Below are positions 29,704 to 41,566 of a stretch of 64,000 bases of DNA, piece by piece. Origin of the DNA: Fistulifera solaris (taxonomy: Eukaryota; Bacillariophyta; Bacillariophyceae; Naviculales; Stauroneidaceae). The position numbers and the translations under genes were made by a program. The notes under the pieces are model-generated. The model worked only from the letters and a program-made list of their open reading frames with translations, made no database searches and was not told the DNA's origin. The DNA lies in NCBI GenBank assembly GCA_030295235.1, contig AP026149.1:186001-250000 (forward strand). Reading direction: 5' to 3'. How positions within the stretch are numbered: position 1 is the first letter of the stretch; the number at the start of each line of letters is the position of its first letter.

Positions 29704-32085
29704 TTATGTCGACCCTTCTTTCGCCCTTCGAAATTGCTCTACAACAGATTGGACGGCTTCGGGAGAAAAATCCACACGTTTCTTCATCGTTCGATACAGG
29801 TTTTCGGGAGACAGAACAGATGTGGATTGATAAGCTTGCCAATCCGCAGGCTTCTCGAGCTGCAAGACGAACACAATCTGTGACAGAGGTTCCCAGACTT
29901 GAAATAAGTTGGGACTAATGGCACGTTCACTAGAGGGCTGCGTGACAGTTGCCACAAAGGATTGGATCATTCGGAATTGCTTTGACAGCAAAAGAGAACC
30001 GCAGTCCGTGAACATCGATTCACACTCCCAAATGCTCTCGCTAAACAATTCGACCAGCGCTGTAGATAGTTGCTCCGCCAGGACATGGAGGACATCCGCA
30101 TCACATTTGTTCGCCATGCTTTTCAAAAATACTGATTCTCTCAAGGGACCTAGAAAATCACGTTCCAGTCGATCGTCGGTTTCCGGCTGCGCAAACGAGA
30201 CGGGATCAAGTTGGTAGTTCTCGTGTTCTAAAAAGTAGCGTAAATGATTCATTGCCTTTCCACGAAAATTGGGTGGACAAGCGTCCTCGTGCTTCCCACT
30301 TCCACACCAACTGACTATAGATTCCGCAATTTTCGTCTTCAAAGTGGCACGGTACCCTTGTTCAAATCGAAACAGCTCTTCTCTCGCCAAATGGGTCATT
30401 GTCGTCGACTTGTCTTTTTCGGACGCGGAAAGGAATGAAAATTCATCTTCCGACAACAAGGAATCCAAAAACGCCACCAGATTACGACATGATGCCGACG
30501 CCGCCAAAAGACCATTCATAACACAAAACTCCATATCCAACTGCATCAGCTGCATGTTCTCATCCAACGACGATACAATCGAGCTCAAAAAGCTGCCAGA
30601 ACTGGGGGCCTTGGGAGTGGGTGGACCCGCTTTAGCAATATCATCATCCAGAGCCTCTAGTAACGCCGATGCAAACCCACTATTGGGACTTTTTTTCCAT
30701 GTTGATTTTTTCGGTCTCATTGTCATCTTCTTCTTTCTTGAATTGACTGCTCCAACACCCACGTTGTTCCAACAACGATTGGTGCACGCCCGAAGCCATT
30801 TCCATGGACCATACATCGTGCGTCACCGCATGCGCCACGGTTCCAATGGCTTGCAATGATCGGGTCGATGCGGCTCGTTCCAAGGCCCGTGTACTCAAAT
30901 ACTGCGCGTCTTCGACCACTGACGGAACGTTCACTTCGGTTCCCAATACGATCGCGACGGGTGTCGCATGCCGCAAGGCGGATTGCCATTGCCGGACCGC
31001 CCAAATCCGTTCCAGTGCCGCATATTTCCAATTCCATTCCGGTAACAATTCTTTTGCAGAATCATCCTCGACGTATTATTCGCCACGAAGGGCATCATCA
31101 TTTGCTCGTACCGCGCCAACAGTTGACAAGAGAATGCCATTTCTTCCACTAATGCATCGAGTCGACTCAATTCGTGCAAATGTACTTCTTTATCATCGTC
31201 ATTGTCATTCTGCATCCATTCCTCCATGGGTCGGTCTTGCCAAAACCAATCCGAGATCCGTTGGATCAATTGTTGCGTTTGTTCATCGAGCACCGTAATG
31301 GCATTGTGACACAATGTTCGTATTTGTGTGGCAAATTCGTCGGGAGGCAAGCTGAAATGCCATTGCAGAAGAGGATGAATCAAGGCGGACGCTTCTCCGA
31401 GCACCTCCATCAACACGGGGGCATGATATTGTTGAAATCGAATAATCGGTGGTTTCTTGGTTTCGTTATCGTGATCATCGTCATCATCATCATCGTCGTC
31501 GTGAATTGGCACATTCGTTGTTGTTTCTTCTATCGAAACATGAATAGTGCCATCCCGCCGCGCTTCCACCAACGTGGCAATCGCCGGTCTGACACGGAGT
31601 CGCAATACTTGTTTTTGATACGCGGCGTAGCCCTCTATGATTTCCTCGGACGTCTTCCAGTCATTATTCTTTGTGGTGGAAGAATGCAATAACAGCAATA
31701 GATTGAGTTCCGTCAAACGGGCAATCGCTCCTTGTCCCTCCCGTCGTAATAGAGCTGCCGTTTCTTCTTCTTCTTCGACTACTACTTCTTCTTCACCCAC
31801 TTCCGGTTCTTCCCATTGCCAGGCGGCGGTCAAAATTTGTTGCGCGACTGTTATTACGCGGTGTTGACAATGATGATAGAGATCGTGTTGTTCGGGCGTT
31901 GAATGTGTCATTTTATGGAATAATGTATCATGCAAACGTTCGATTGCCGCCGGCCATTCCATCAACTGTTCCAAAGAAGGAATAGTCGTAGTCATCTCAG
32001 GATGGGTCAACGAGCGCCGCAATTCTTCCGTTCCCATCAACACTGCGGCGACTTGCGTCGAGAATTGTTCCTGAGGATCTTCCAT
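29704..32085 (-). CDS. COG4: Conserved oligomeric Golgi complex subunit 4, two one-base frame breaks
   Basis: COG4 tethers retrograde intra-Golgi vesicles with the other lobe A subunits and binds SNAREs. The repaired product is 793 residues, close to human COG4. Breaks: T4 at 31052-31055 (one missing) and T7 at 30690-30696 (one extra). Matches include the central ELLPEWNWKYAALERIW block and the C-terminal DFLGPLRESVFLKSMANKCD. The end, FVLQLEKPADWQAYQST followed by LYRTMKKRVDFSPEAV, parallels COG4's LNLEK ... W ... VRxxLxLRxDF segment. Insertions of poly-Glu and poly-Asp occur near residues 100 and 200. No intron. Divergent from the PDH gene. Confidence 0.88.
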
Positions 32086-32508
32086 ATTACTAAGCTGTTA
32101 GTATCATTCTGATAAATAATAATAATGTGAAGGAAATGTAGGGTTATTATGATGGGTGGATTCGAAGTGACGATGCGATCGGACGGTGTGATGTACGGAG
32201 TAGTATTATTGTTTCCAAAATAAATAACTGTCATTCCCGTGTTTACACTCATTCACGGAAATGATGGCGTCGAACACGTGACTTTCATAAAAGGCGGGAC
32301 ACGTAGTATTGGCGCCTGTCCGTCGCCCTGGTGGGAACTTCGCTTTTCCCGAACATGAAAAAACGAAAAGTATAGAAGAGTAGTATAGAGAAAAAGGCAA
32401 CACGCACATTATTATTTCCGCACACTCGGGTGGATATACAAGTAATATAAGCAAAGATCGGTTATTCCTATATTCCTTCCTTATTTTTCAACGTTTTCTT
32501 GTGTTATC
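32086..32508. other. Divergent promoter region of COG4 and PDH E1-alpha
   Basis: 423 bases, no gene supported. AT-rich near both ends. No clear TATA or initiator was chosen. Confidence 0.5.
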
Positions 32509-33804
32509 ATGTTATCATCGACATTATTGAAAGGGAATCGTCACATTGTGCGGGCAGCCACCTCACGTTATTATTTTTCGACGGGTCCAGCGGTCGTCTT
32601 TGATCTCAGTGGCTCCTTCCAGGTATGCGTCGTATCCCCCGAACGTCGTTGATACATACAGTCTCTTTCTTTCCATCACTCACTCACACATTTCGCAAAA
32701 TAATAGACCCACAATTTAGAAACGGCCCCGAACGAAACAACGGAATGCAGCAAGGACGAATTATGGAACATGTTCGAATTAATGTACACGATGCGTCGGA
32801 TGGAAATTACTTGTGACAATGAATACAAGGCCCGGAACATTCGGGGCTTTTGTCACTTATATGATGGTCAAGAAGCCGTAGCGACCGGTATTTTGCAAGC
32901 CTTGGATGAAAAAGACAGTTACATTACCAGTTATCGTTGTCATTGCATTGCATTGGCGCGTGGGGGCAGTGTCAAACAAGTTGTCGCCGAATTGTTTGGC
33001 TTTGAAGATGGCATGACCAAAGGCAAAGGTGGTTCGATGCATTTTTACAATAAGAAACACAATTTTTATGGAGGACAAGGGATTGTCGGAGCCCAAGTTC
33101 CGGTCGGAGCCGGTTTGGCCTTTGCCAACAAGTACAACACGCCGCCCGGGGAACGCATGCCCGTCGCGATTGGCTGTTACGGAGATGGAGCCGCCAATCA
33201 AGGACAAATCTGGGAAGCGGCCAATATGGCCTCCCTGTGGAAATTGCCCATGATCTTTTGTATTGAAAACAATCAATACGGGATGGGCACATCGATTGAT
33301 CGACATTCCAGTCATTCCGATTATTACAAAATGGGCAATCACATTCCGGGAGTCCGCATCGATGGTATGAATGTTTTGGCGGTCCGGGAAGGTATGCGCT
33401 TTGTCAAGGACTATTGTGCGTCCGGACAAGGTCCCATGTACGTCGAAATGATGACGTACCGGTACCACGGACACAGCATGTCCGATCCCGGCACGACCTA
33501 CCGCAATCGCGAAGAAATTGCCTTCACGCGCAGTACTCGCGATCCACTCGAATTCGTCAAGAAGTGTTTGGTCGATGCCGAATTCGCGACGCCAGATGAA
33601 TTGAAAGAAGCGGAAAAACGCATTCGCAAAGACGTTCAACAACAAGTCATGGAAGCCAAGGAATCGGCGAAACCCTCCATGGATTCCTTGTTTGAAGATA
33701 TCTTTGCCAAGGATTTGGTGTCCCGCAGTGGATCGGAATTCCCGCCCCACATTCGTATGCCAGATTATGCCAAATCGTTTTGGATCGACGGAAAACCCGA
33801 ATAA
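32509..33804 (+). CDS. PDHA1: Pyruvate dehydrogenase E1 component subunit alpha, mitochondrial, one intron
   Basis: Exons 32509-32622 and 32707-33804 (GTATGC...TAATAG, 84 nt) give 403 residues. E1-alpha with E1-beta decarboxylates pyruvate using thiamine diphosphate in the PDH complex. Exon 1 is a mitochondrial presequence: Arg-rich, no acids, ending RYYFSTG, an R-Y-(F/Y)-S type cleavage site. Exon 2 carries MRRMEITCDN, the ThDP motif GDGAANQGQ...ENN, and the regulatory loop YRYHGHSMSDPGTTYR with the phospho-serine position conserved. The mitochondrial rather than plastid form is indicated by the presequence and lack of a signal peptide. Frame intact. Confidence 0.95.
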
Positions 33805-34019
33805 GAAAAGAGTACAGAGTAGTCGTTGTTGTTGTGAGATGAAGAATGGGCAGGAAAGAATAGCGAGATCTTTTTAAGCTACTCCGTATTACAGTACGTA
33901 GTGGTTGCTTTCGTACATCTATACTGGTACAAATGCAATGGATGTTTACAATTCGTTCTCCTTGGTTCCCGTGTGTTTCTTGGACCTCACAACGCATTCC
34001 GAAAGACACGTAGAAACAA

Positions 34020-35480
34020 CTACCACCCTTCAAACATTCCCTTGCCGATACTACTCGGTTTAGTGGCGTTTTCCGGCTCATCGTCTTTCACTACCGCAGG
34101 TGGTAGTTCCAATCCCCATTCTTCCATTGTCTGCAGAGCCGCTCGAGCTCGTTCTTTGCTTTCTTCTTCGTCGTCTCTTTCTATTGTGACCGTACGATCT
34201 TCCAACATGACCGGTCGTTGTCCCGGTTCTTCGGCAGATACAGGTGCGACCTGCAAACACACCAATCCCCAGCGTCCCGCACGAAAGTCTTGTAATATCT
34301 TCCGCGCCGCATCTTCCGGATTCCCTTGACAAGTGTTGTCGGCCACGGCCCACAACATATCTTCTCCCGTTCCCACTTCGAGAGGATCGAATTGGTACCG
34401 TTTCCGACAAATGTCCCGCCATTCCGGTGCGGCTTCGGGATATTGTTGATACAAGGCCATGAGCCACGTACACAAGTACGCGGCAATGGCTTGATTATCG
34501 TATGCGGCGGTTCCAATGCAATTGCAGGCCGCCAAGAGTTGCGCATCGGATTGATCCGGTAAAGTGGCGGGAATGACTCCGGGACTGTCCAGTAATTCAA
34601 ACGAATCGCCTTTATTGCTACTACTCGTTTCCGTACTACTGACACGAATCCATTGCAGAGCCCGGGTAACACCCGGTGTGTTGGCAGTCTTGGCACGACG
34701 TTTCCCCAACAATCGATTGATGAGAGCTGCAGGAATCAGTTGAGTATCATAATGCTTCCTATTCATGTCCATTTTTTATCACGACAAAAACGTACCTGAT
34801 TTGCCGACATTGGGAAATCCAATGACTCCTACGCGCAGAGCTCTTGGCTTCAACCCTCTTCGTTCTCTCCGTTCTTGGACGTGTGCTCCAGCTTTCAATA
34901 TAGCACGCACCAAGCCGTGAATCCCTTCACCGGTCTTGCCATTGACAAACATGGCCATGTAAATATCGTCCTCCTTATTGCTGTTCTTTACTGTATATTT
35001 TTGTCGTTCCTTCCGTGCTTGTTTGGCTTGATGTTGAATTTGTTTGTCCATAATACTTTGGGACGTCACGTCTCCTAGTTTGAGATAAGCCTGTTGCCAC
35101 GCCTTACGACTCGACGCCGGAATTTGATCTCCGTGCGTCCAAACGACCATGCGAGGTTTCCCGGCCGACCATTTTGCGACAGAAGGATGAGACGTTGCTT
35201 TGGCGGCCCGGGCGTCGCGGACTTCGACGACGACATCGACCGCTTTGAAGGTTTCTTGCAACTGCCGTTCGGCTTTGGCAATGTGACCCGGATACCATTG
35301 CACGACGGGACGGGCGTATCCTGCTTCGTCATTGTCTGGAGAGTATTGGGCGGGTAATTCAACGGAGCGAGTGTATTGCCTGCATAGGAGAGGTGATATT
35401 CGCTGGAAGGATCGACAACATCGGGGCAAGGAAAGGAAAGCAGCACAGATCATGATGATAAAGGAACGTAAAGGGGTCAT
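34020..35480 (-). CDS. MTG1: Circularly permuted GTPase of the YlqF/MTG1 family, organellar ribosome assembly, one intron
   Basis: Exons 34796-35480 and 34020-34726 (GTACGT...CTGCAG, 69 nt) give 463 residues. G motifs appear in the permuted order: QWYPGHIAKA at the start of the GTPase, WTHGDQI at the G4 place (NKxD in relatives, so diverged), then GFPNVGKSALINRL (G1, split by the intron) and LLDSPGV (G3). YlqF/RbgA and MTG1 help mature the large ribosomal subunit in bacteria, plastids and mitochondria. The N-terminus (FIIMICAAFLSLPRCC) is hydrophobic and could be a plastid signal peptide. The ATG at 35480 was chosen; TTG at 35510 is in frame but unlikely. An acidic C-terminal extension follows the domain. 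Confidence 0.85.
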
Positions 35481-35777
35481 CTCATGTAAAAAGAACACTT
35501 CGGTTCTCAAATGGGGAATATGTGTTCTCCCTCTCGTATTTGATGATGCGCGAAAAAGCCGGCTTGTTTATTGTTGATTGTATGGTCAAGCACTCGTTTT
35601 ATTTTTGATGTTGTTGCGAAAAGAAAACAAAAAAATATTACGGAGTTTTGTGATGGTGCGTTTCGGAGAATGAATTGTGTCAGATGGACAGACGATGTCA
35701 CGAAACGACATCATAGGACGTAAGCGAGACGGTACAGTTTTGGCTACTCAAAATTTTGACGCCTTTAATGACTCTAA

Positions 35778-36604
35778 GAGCAGTCACTACCGCCGGAAAT
35801 GGCAAAAACTCGTTTTTGCCATTTTTTTGTGCCCATAACCTATATTTTTGCATCCGGTAGTGAAGGGTTTCAACGACACTCTTGCATTTCTGTCCCGTTT
35901 GAGTGCCGTATGATATTAGTCACGTCAAAAATTTCGTTTTTTCTCATGCATCATGACACACTGTGGTTGTCGTTCATGCGCTTGATAAGCCTCTACTACT
36001 TCAACTCCCTCTCCTTTTTCGTTCTTCAATTGAGGCTACACCAGTCCATTTCTCATATGATCATGAGTGAAAGTGGCAGAGTCACTCGCAGCATGGACCG
36101 TACAAAAAGCGGAAAAAGAAATGGGCGATTGTAAATCAATTCATTAAAATGTTTATAAATTCTTATTGTTATTGTCTATTGAAATGTTTGAGGCGGTGAC
36201 AATGATTTCCCTGGCCCTCTGCAAGATCCGTTAAAAAATAGTGATGAAATCGACAACGGAGGGAAGTGATTTTGAATTGTTTTGCTTGTTTGTAAAAGCG
36301 ATGCAAGGGGTGATTTTTTTCAAATGATTTTTAAATATTGCAGTACAGAATTTGTGTAGAGTTTACGTAGGGAAAGTGAGTCATGCGTCCATCTTCTATT
36401 TGCCAAAGCGGGCAAAAGGACGTTGTTTTGGGAACGTATAAAAAAAAAAAAAAAATAGGACCGAGTCTTGTTGCCAAAAAAGGGGAATGGGAAAAACTTT
36501 TTGCCACTCTATTTGCCAAAACTGTACCTAGTGAAGGGTTTTTGGGTACCGGTTGGGCAATAACTTGATTCACGAGTAGTATTTTCCGGCGGTAGTGTCT
36601 GCTC
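35778..36604. mobile_element. MITE with PIF/Harbinger-type ends and TAA target duplication
   Basis: 827 bases. Terminal inverted repeats GAGCAGTCACTACCGCCGG (left) and, read from the right end, GAGCAGACACTACCGCCGG differ at one of 19 positions. The element is flanked on both sides by TAA (35775-35777 and 36605-36607), the TWA target of PIF/Harbinger transposons. No transposase frame inside. A subterminal hairpin lies at 35800-35821 and further TTTGCC words occur near the right end. Confidence 0.75.
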
Positions 36605-36702
36605 TAAGCGAAATCTCTTTTTCATTCAGGGAAAATTAACTCGTTCGGGTACTAACAGGTTTCGAAAGTTCAAAGCGTGCGTCGTTGTTGTCGTAATCAT
36701 CT

Positions 36703-37447
36703 GGGCTGGGGACGCCATTATTATTTGACTGTTTCTCGTTCAACCAGTACAAATTCTACACGCGTACACAAAAATAATATAGCAAGAATTACCCTCAATA
36801 CTCCTTTGTTTCAACCTCCACCGCGATGACGTCACGACGACCATGGCAAAATAGCATTCCAAGAGGCTGTAACTTTGTTCACAGCTCCCACTGCCCGTTC
36901 AAATTTATACTCTACGGTTACTCTAATCAATATGAACACAATATGTGGAAATGAACGGGCGGGGAGCTTCCTCGGTCGAGTTTTCCGCTATCCGGTCGAT
37001 TTTCTGCGACCGACAGGGAAGAATATAGCATTTTACGCCACAGCCCGATCATCTATAGATAAATTAAAACTACATTATGAACCTTTTTATTTATTTCCAA
37101 TTAGGAAAGTAATTTTTAGCCAGATTTATCCATTCATTATTCGTGTTTGACATTCCGTGGTGTTTCTAGGCAATTATTAGCAAATCACTTGACGGCGGAA
37201 ATCTCAACAAGGAATGCGTCATATTGGGTGAGACCTTCGCACTTTTATTCCGCTGAGTATACTTGACTCATTTATGAATTATTTTCCATGTTCGACAGTC
37301 TTCATGATAGGTTTGCAATCGCATGAATGCCATTTCGTCATGGTCGTCGTTGATCTGTTATCGCGGTGGAGAGGATTATTACTATAGCCTATAATGTAAT
37401 CACGTAGAGTTAAACGAGAAACAGTCAAATAATGGTGCCCCCGGCCC
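36703..37447. mobile_element. Second MITE-like element with 40-base terminal inverted repeats
   Basis: 745 bases. The left end, GGGCTGGGGACGCCATTATT and onward to CTCGTTCAAC, is the inverse of the right end (37409-37447), differing by a three-base insertion and a few substitutions. No transposase frame. I could not find a convincing target-site duplication, so the family is open. It contains a TGACGTCA at 36827. Only about 100 bases separate it from the first MITE. Confidence 0.65.
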
Positions 37448-37521
37448 TTACGAAAAAAAGAGACCGACGATTGAGAGCAATAATTCAGTAATTCAAACCA
37501 CGAAAGCTAATAACACAAAGA

Positions 37522-39068
37522 ATGAACGCTCTAGAACGAATTCCCGAGGAACAGATATCGCCACGACAAGGGCACTCCTCCCCGAACAATTGGCTCTGTA
37601 CAGATTGATACGGGAACAAGTGACTCGTCTGGATGAGATTGACTGGCATGCCTACGGCACCTTTGCTATTTGTCTCGACAATCATACAATTCTTCGTCTT
37701 TCTCGCAAATTTTCGCGCAATGAAAAATATCCGTCTTTTCTTCTCTATTCCCCGTGTCTCGAGTGCGTTGTGTTTGGCGACCACAAAGCCGACATTTTAG
37801 AGACCGTCACCTTTTGTGGTCTCTCCGACGTTCAGAAGCTCTCGACCTTGCCCTTCTCGAGCGAGAAATTTACGGCAAAGATTGCACTTTTGATTTTTTC
37901 TTTTCTTCAACCGAAGCAGCTCGCGCGCATTCCGAATGCTCACACGGAGATTTCCTTTGGAAAGGAGTTTGGAATGCACAGCAATCCATCGTCCTGGCAT
38001 CACGACCCTATCCTTTGCAGTTGCACTTTACCATCGGAGTTTATGATGACGTTGGATTCGCTTTTGACGACGGCGGAACCGCTTTTGTTCGTGAGCTAGA
38101 GAATCGATAATCTTCCTTCGGTTCTCTTAGTGTGGGCTTCTCTGGGAGTAAAATTCCTTTTAGTCGCAACAACTTCGAGCGCCTATTAAAGCTCGAACTA
38201 TTTGAAAAGCTAGAAATAAGTGTTCTTTGTGAGAAGTTAGCCAAACTTCCCTTCACCGCCAAAACAATGACTTTGGCTTATGAAGTCAGCTCCCAGACGA
38301 TGAAGCCGAGTGATTTTGATGCCCTCAATATCAGCCCCAAAAGCCTGGAACTAACATTTTATTTGTATGATGTGGACTGGGATGAGCTTCCGATGGCTTT
38401 CTTGAAACGAACAGTCCAGTTGGGTCACTTGGAGCAAGTGACACTTCGCATCGTCAATCGACAGCAGCTTCCTTTTCAAAGGAGCAAAGTTGCAGACGTT
38501 GCCAAGGCATTATGTCGTGCCATTCACGCCAATCCAAACTTGATGTACTTGAATCTGGGAGTTCCCAGGTACCATTCTCCCACCGACTGCATCGATTGGT
38601 CCTCCCAGATATCCAAACTTGTCCAAGTGATGGCAGTGCACCAGGGACTCCGAACGGTAGTTCTAGAACACTATTCGCCGACGACGGAAGACTACTCCCA
38701 TCTGGAACAGTTGCTTTCGTGTAACCGGAACATTACAGTCCTGGATCGTTTTGGCACCAAAATTTCAAATGGAACCGGAATCGACAAACTGTATGCGTTG
38801 AACGCCTTTTTCACAGGGTCGGCTGGGCTTTGGAAAGAGTCTACGCTTATACGAACATTGCTTGTTGGGACGACGTTGGTCGAAAGCGCATCGGGCAATT
38901 CAATACACTGCGCTGCTGTTGTCAGACCATGAAGATATGCTCTGCGCTTTCATTCAAAATCTTCTGCAGGATGACCTTGATGCTTCGCCGTCTATATTGG
39001 AAGGGTCAGAGTCAAAATTGCCTGCCACCTAGAAGATGCGTCGAGAATAAAAAGTCACCCAATCGTTA
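37522..39068 (+). CDS. Probable member of a multicopy diatom-specific protein family, several frame breaks
   Basis: Recognised from general knowledge of diatom proteomes only: blocks such as LLVATTSSAY, FTAKTMTLAYEVSSQT, YDVDWDELPMAF, CNRNITVLDRFG, YALNAFFTGSAG and TALLLSDHEDMLC recur in a large repeated family of unknown function, partly LRR-like. About 480-510 residues. The ATG at 37522 leads in, and the frame shifts near 37550 (G3), 37812 (T4), 38109, 38188 and 38897, with uncertainty after 39010. Some shifts fit the homopolymer pattern of the window, but the number per kb is higher than elsewhere, so real decay is possible. Its position next to two MITEs fits a repeat-rich spot. The 3' end is approximate. 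Confidence 0.5.
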
Positions 39069-39282
39069 ACTACTTCAGTCGAAAATACAAGAACTCAACT
39101 TCATTCTCTTATTTATGTTTAATAGTCATGCTCTCAATTGTAGTCGACCTCCATACGCCTTTCGTGCTTTTGTGATGGCGTTCTAGGGCGGATTTGATCG
39201 TGTACGATGCGTATTTCGTTTGCCGTCCATCAATTACGATCGTTTGTGATTGTTGACTGTGCCGAAATTGATTCAGTTTCGA

Positions 39283-41135
39283 TTAACGAATCGACGACCG
39301 CGCCTTGACAATCTCCTTGCGAAAATTGCCGGGCAAATCCGAATTGACATACGAGACATTGCCCTGTTCGACCAACCAATGGAAGGTCTCCCAATCGTCG
39401 GGGTCTTTTCCCGAATAACCCCAAACACCGACCGCATAGCGTTGACTCAAATCATGCAAAGCGGAGGCCCCCGCTGTCGTTTTCATTTCTTTTTGGAATT
39501 GCAAGTACACACCATCCAAGGAACCATGGTCCGATTGGAGCCATCCGGCGATGGGTGACAAGTTCTCCACACCAACACACAATTCACACGGCTTCTTTGG
39601 TTCGGATGCAACGGTCAATAACATCAATTTGGGAATAGTGCGAAGCCGTCGAGGGGGTTGTTGCGGATTGGATGGCTCGGAAAAGGCACCGTTCTCGTCT
39701 GGATGAGCGTCGGGTAGCGTCAGATGACTCAAATTGGTATGACTCAAGCTCAATCCGACGGCCGCATAATCCAAATTACCAAACGAAAGAGAATGGTGAT
39801 GACTGTGGCTCGGAGGACGGGGCGGTAGTTGCGGTGGCGACGCATTCGGTGAAGAGCAGCGCGGTGTAAAGGCGTACGGTGGTGTCATGGTCCCAAAGTG
39901 ATCGTACGTGACGGTACTTTGGAAGCTCATGGTACTCCGGTGCGTCGGAACGTGGATGGATTCGGCCACTTGATACGCCGTGAATTCCGCTCGCAGCCGA
40001 TGCATCGTGTAGGCATCAAAACTCATGACCATTTCGACACAGCTGCAGAGTTCCGGATGTCGCCACAACAAGCGTGCCAATGCCGAAGCCGCTTCACAAT
40101 TGCCCGGTTTAATTTCAATAATGAGCTTGGATGTTTCCGATATCGCGTGTGCCGACCGCAGTACATCAATCAACAAAGGACAACGCAAGCCCGATTTCAA
40201 AGGCAAGGATATCAATTCCTTAAAGGTCAAATCTTGCACCCGCCGCGACGAGTATTCCGATTTTGAATCTAACGCGAGACGTTGAAAGTCTTCATCGTGC
40301 GCCAAAACTAATTTCTCATCTTTCGTCAAGGCCACATCACATTCACAGAGATGAATGCCCGACGTCCACGCTAACTCGTACGCCGCGAGCGAATTTTCGA
40401 GAGGTCGTTTGTCGTTACGATCTTGAATGTGATGAAAACCCCGATGAGCCACTAATCGCCCAATTTTGGAAGCCGGGATGGTCGACACCAAGCGTCGCAA
40501 CCAATCCAATTCGTGCATCCGACTTTCGACTTGTATGTCGTGTCCGGCTTCCGAATCCATACGCGACAGAGGCAAAAATGCGGTTCGTCTTCCGCATCGT
40601 CCACCGTCTGATGAATCAAGGTTCGCAACAATTGAATACTTCCCTCCAACATGGCTTGACACGAAAACACGTGCGATGCATACAAAATGGGCAGCAATGT
40701 GTTCGACAGTGCGGCATCGGGATGATGTTTATCGAATTTCTTGACTAATTTGCGCAAAGATTCAAAATTGGTTGAGGCCGCGGTATGCAGGACGGTCAAA
40801 CGCGTCCGTAATTCCGTCGCCGCGGCACTGCCGGCGACGTCCATATAGTGTTGCAAGGCCGTCCCCGGGGGTGCGCCCCGTGCGGCAGCCATTTCGTGCG
40901 TCGCCACAAACACGCGTTGCCATACTTCCTGCAAAGCTTCTTGTAAATCGAGAGAGGCTTCTCTCAAGGCATCCTGCCATTGTTTCGAAAATTCGGTCCG
41001 TTTGAGTGTCAGGTCGTCGTGCGCCTGAAAGAGAAAGGCCTTCAAATCATTGTAATGCACCAAATACAATTGTTCCGCATTCCCAGTATTTAAACTAGCC
41101 CGAACGGCTTTCGAGTGTCCTCCGAAGTTGACCAT
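39283..41135 (-). CDS. SPX-domain glycerophosphodiester phosphodiesterase, one one-base frame break
   Basis: 617 residues after restoring one base in A5 at 40574-40578. The N-terminal 170 residues look like an SPX domain: VNFGGHSKAVRAS, YNDLKAFLFQA, and the C-terminal basic helix SLRKLVKKFDKHHPDA, which in SPX proteins binds inositol pyrophosphates. The GDPD domain starts about residue 220 with LVAHRGFHH, ENSLAAYELAW, CECDVALTKDEKLVLAHDED, and later LIIEIKPGN. It cleaves glycerophosphodiesters to glycerol-3-phosphate and an alcohol, often on phosphate starvation. The SPX-GDPD order is as in yeast Gde1, without ankyrin repeats. A Pro/His-rich insertion splits the barrel at about residues 405-430. 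Phosphate-status sensing is inferred. Confidence 0.85.
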
Positions 41136-41566
41136 TCTATAGAAAAGCTTCGATTGCGGTGATGAAAAGCAGTATGATAGGAGATAGGAATGATGGGTGT
41201 CCGGTGAAAAATATGTCGGCCATGGTCGTGCTTTTTTTATTTTTTTATCCTTTTTCGCTTCGGTGGCTTACACAATAGTCTAGAGTGCAGAAAGGATGAA
41301 GCCGTTTTGCAAAACGATAACATTTATTGAAAGCAGTACCGTTTAGTATGTAAAGTTCGTCTTATGTTGCCCTAATGGTTTTTACTCCTCGACGACCCAG
41401 AAAGGCGCGCATGTTTTTTTTTTTTTTTTTTTTTCGAAGAACAAAAACACCCAACGAAAAAGGGTAAAAGTCCTTTTCTATCCTTCTTTCCTAACAACAC
41501 AAATCGATTCGTTTCATTCAAGCACCATAGTACCTTCGAAACTTTATACGTACGAGAAGTAAGATC
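41136..41566. other. Divergent promoter region with poly-T
   Basis: No gene supported. T21 at 41414-41434. Confidence 0.6.
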
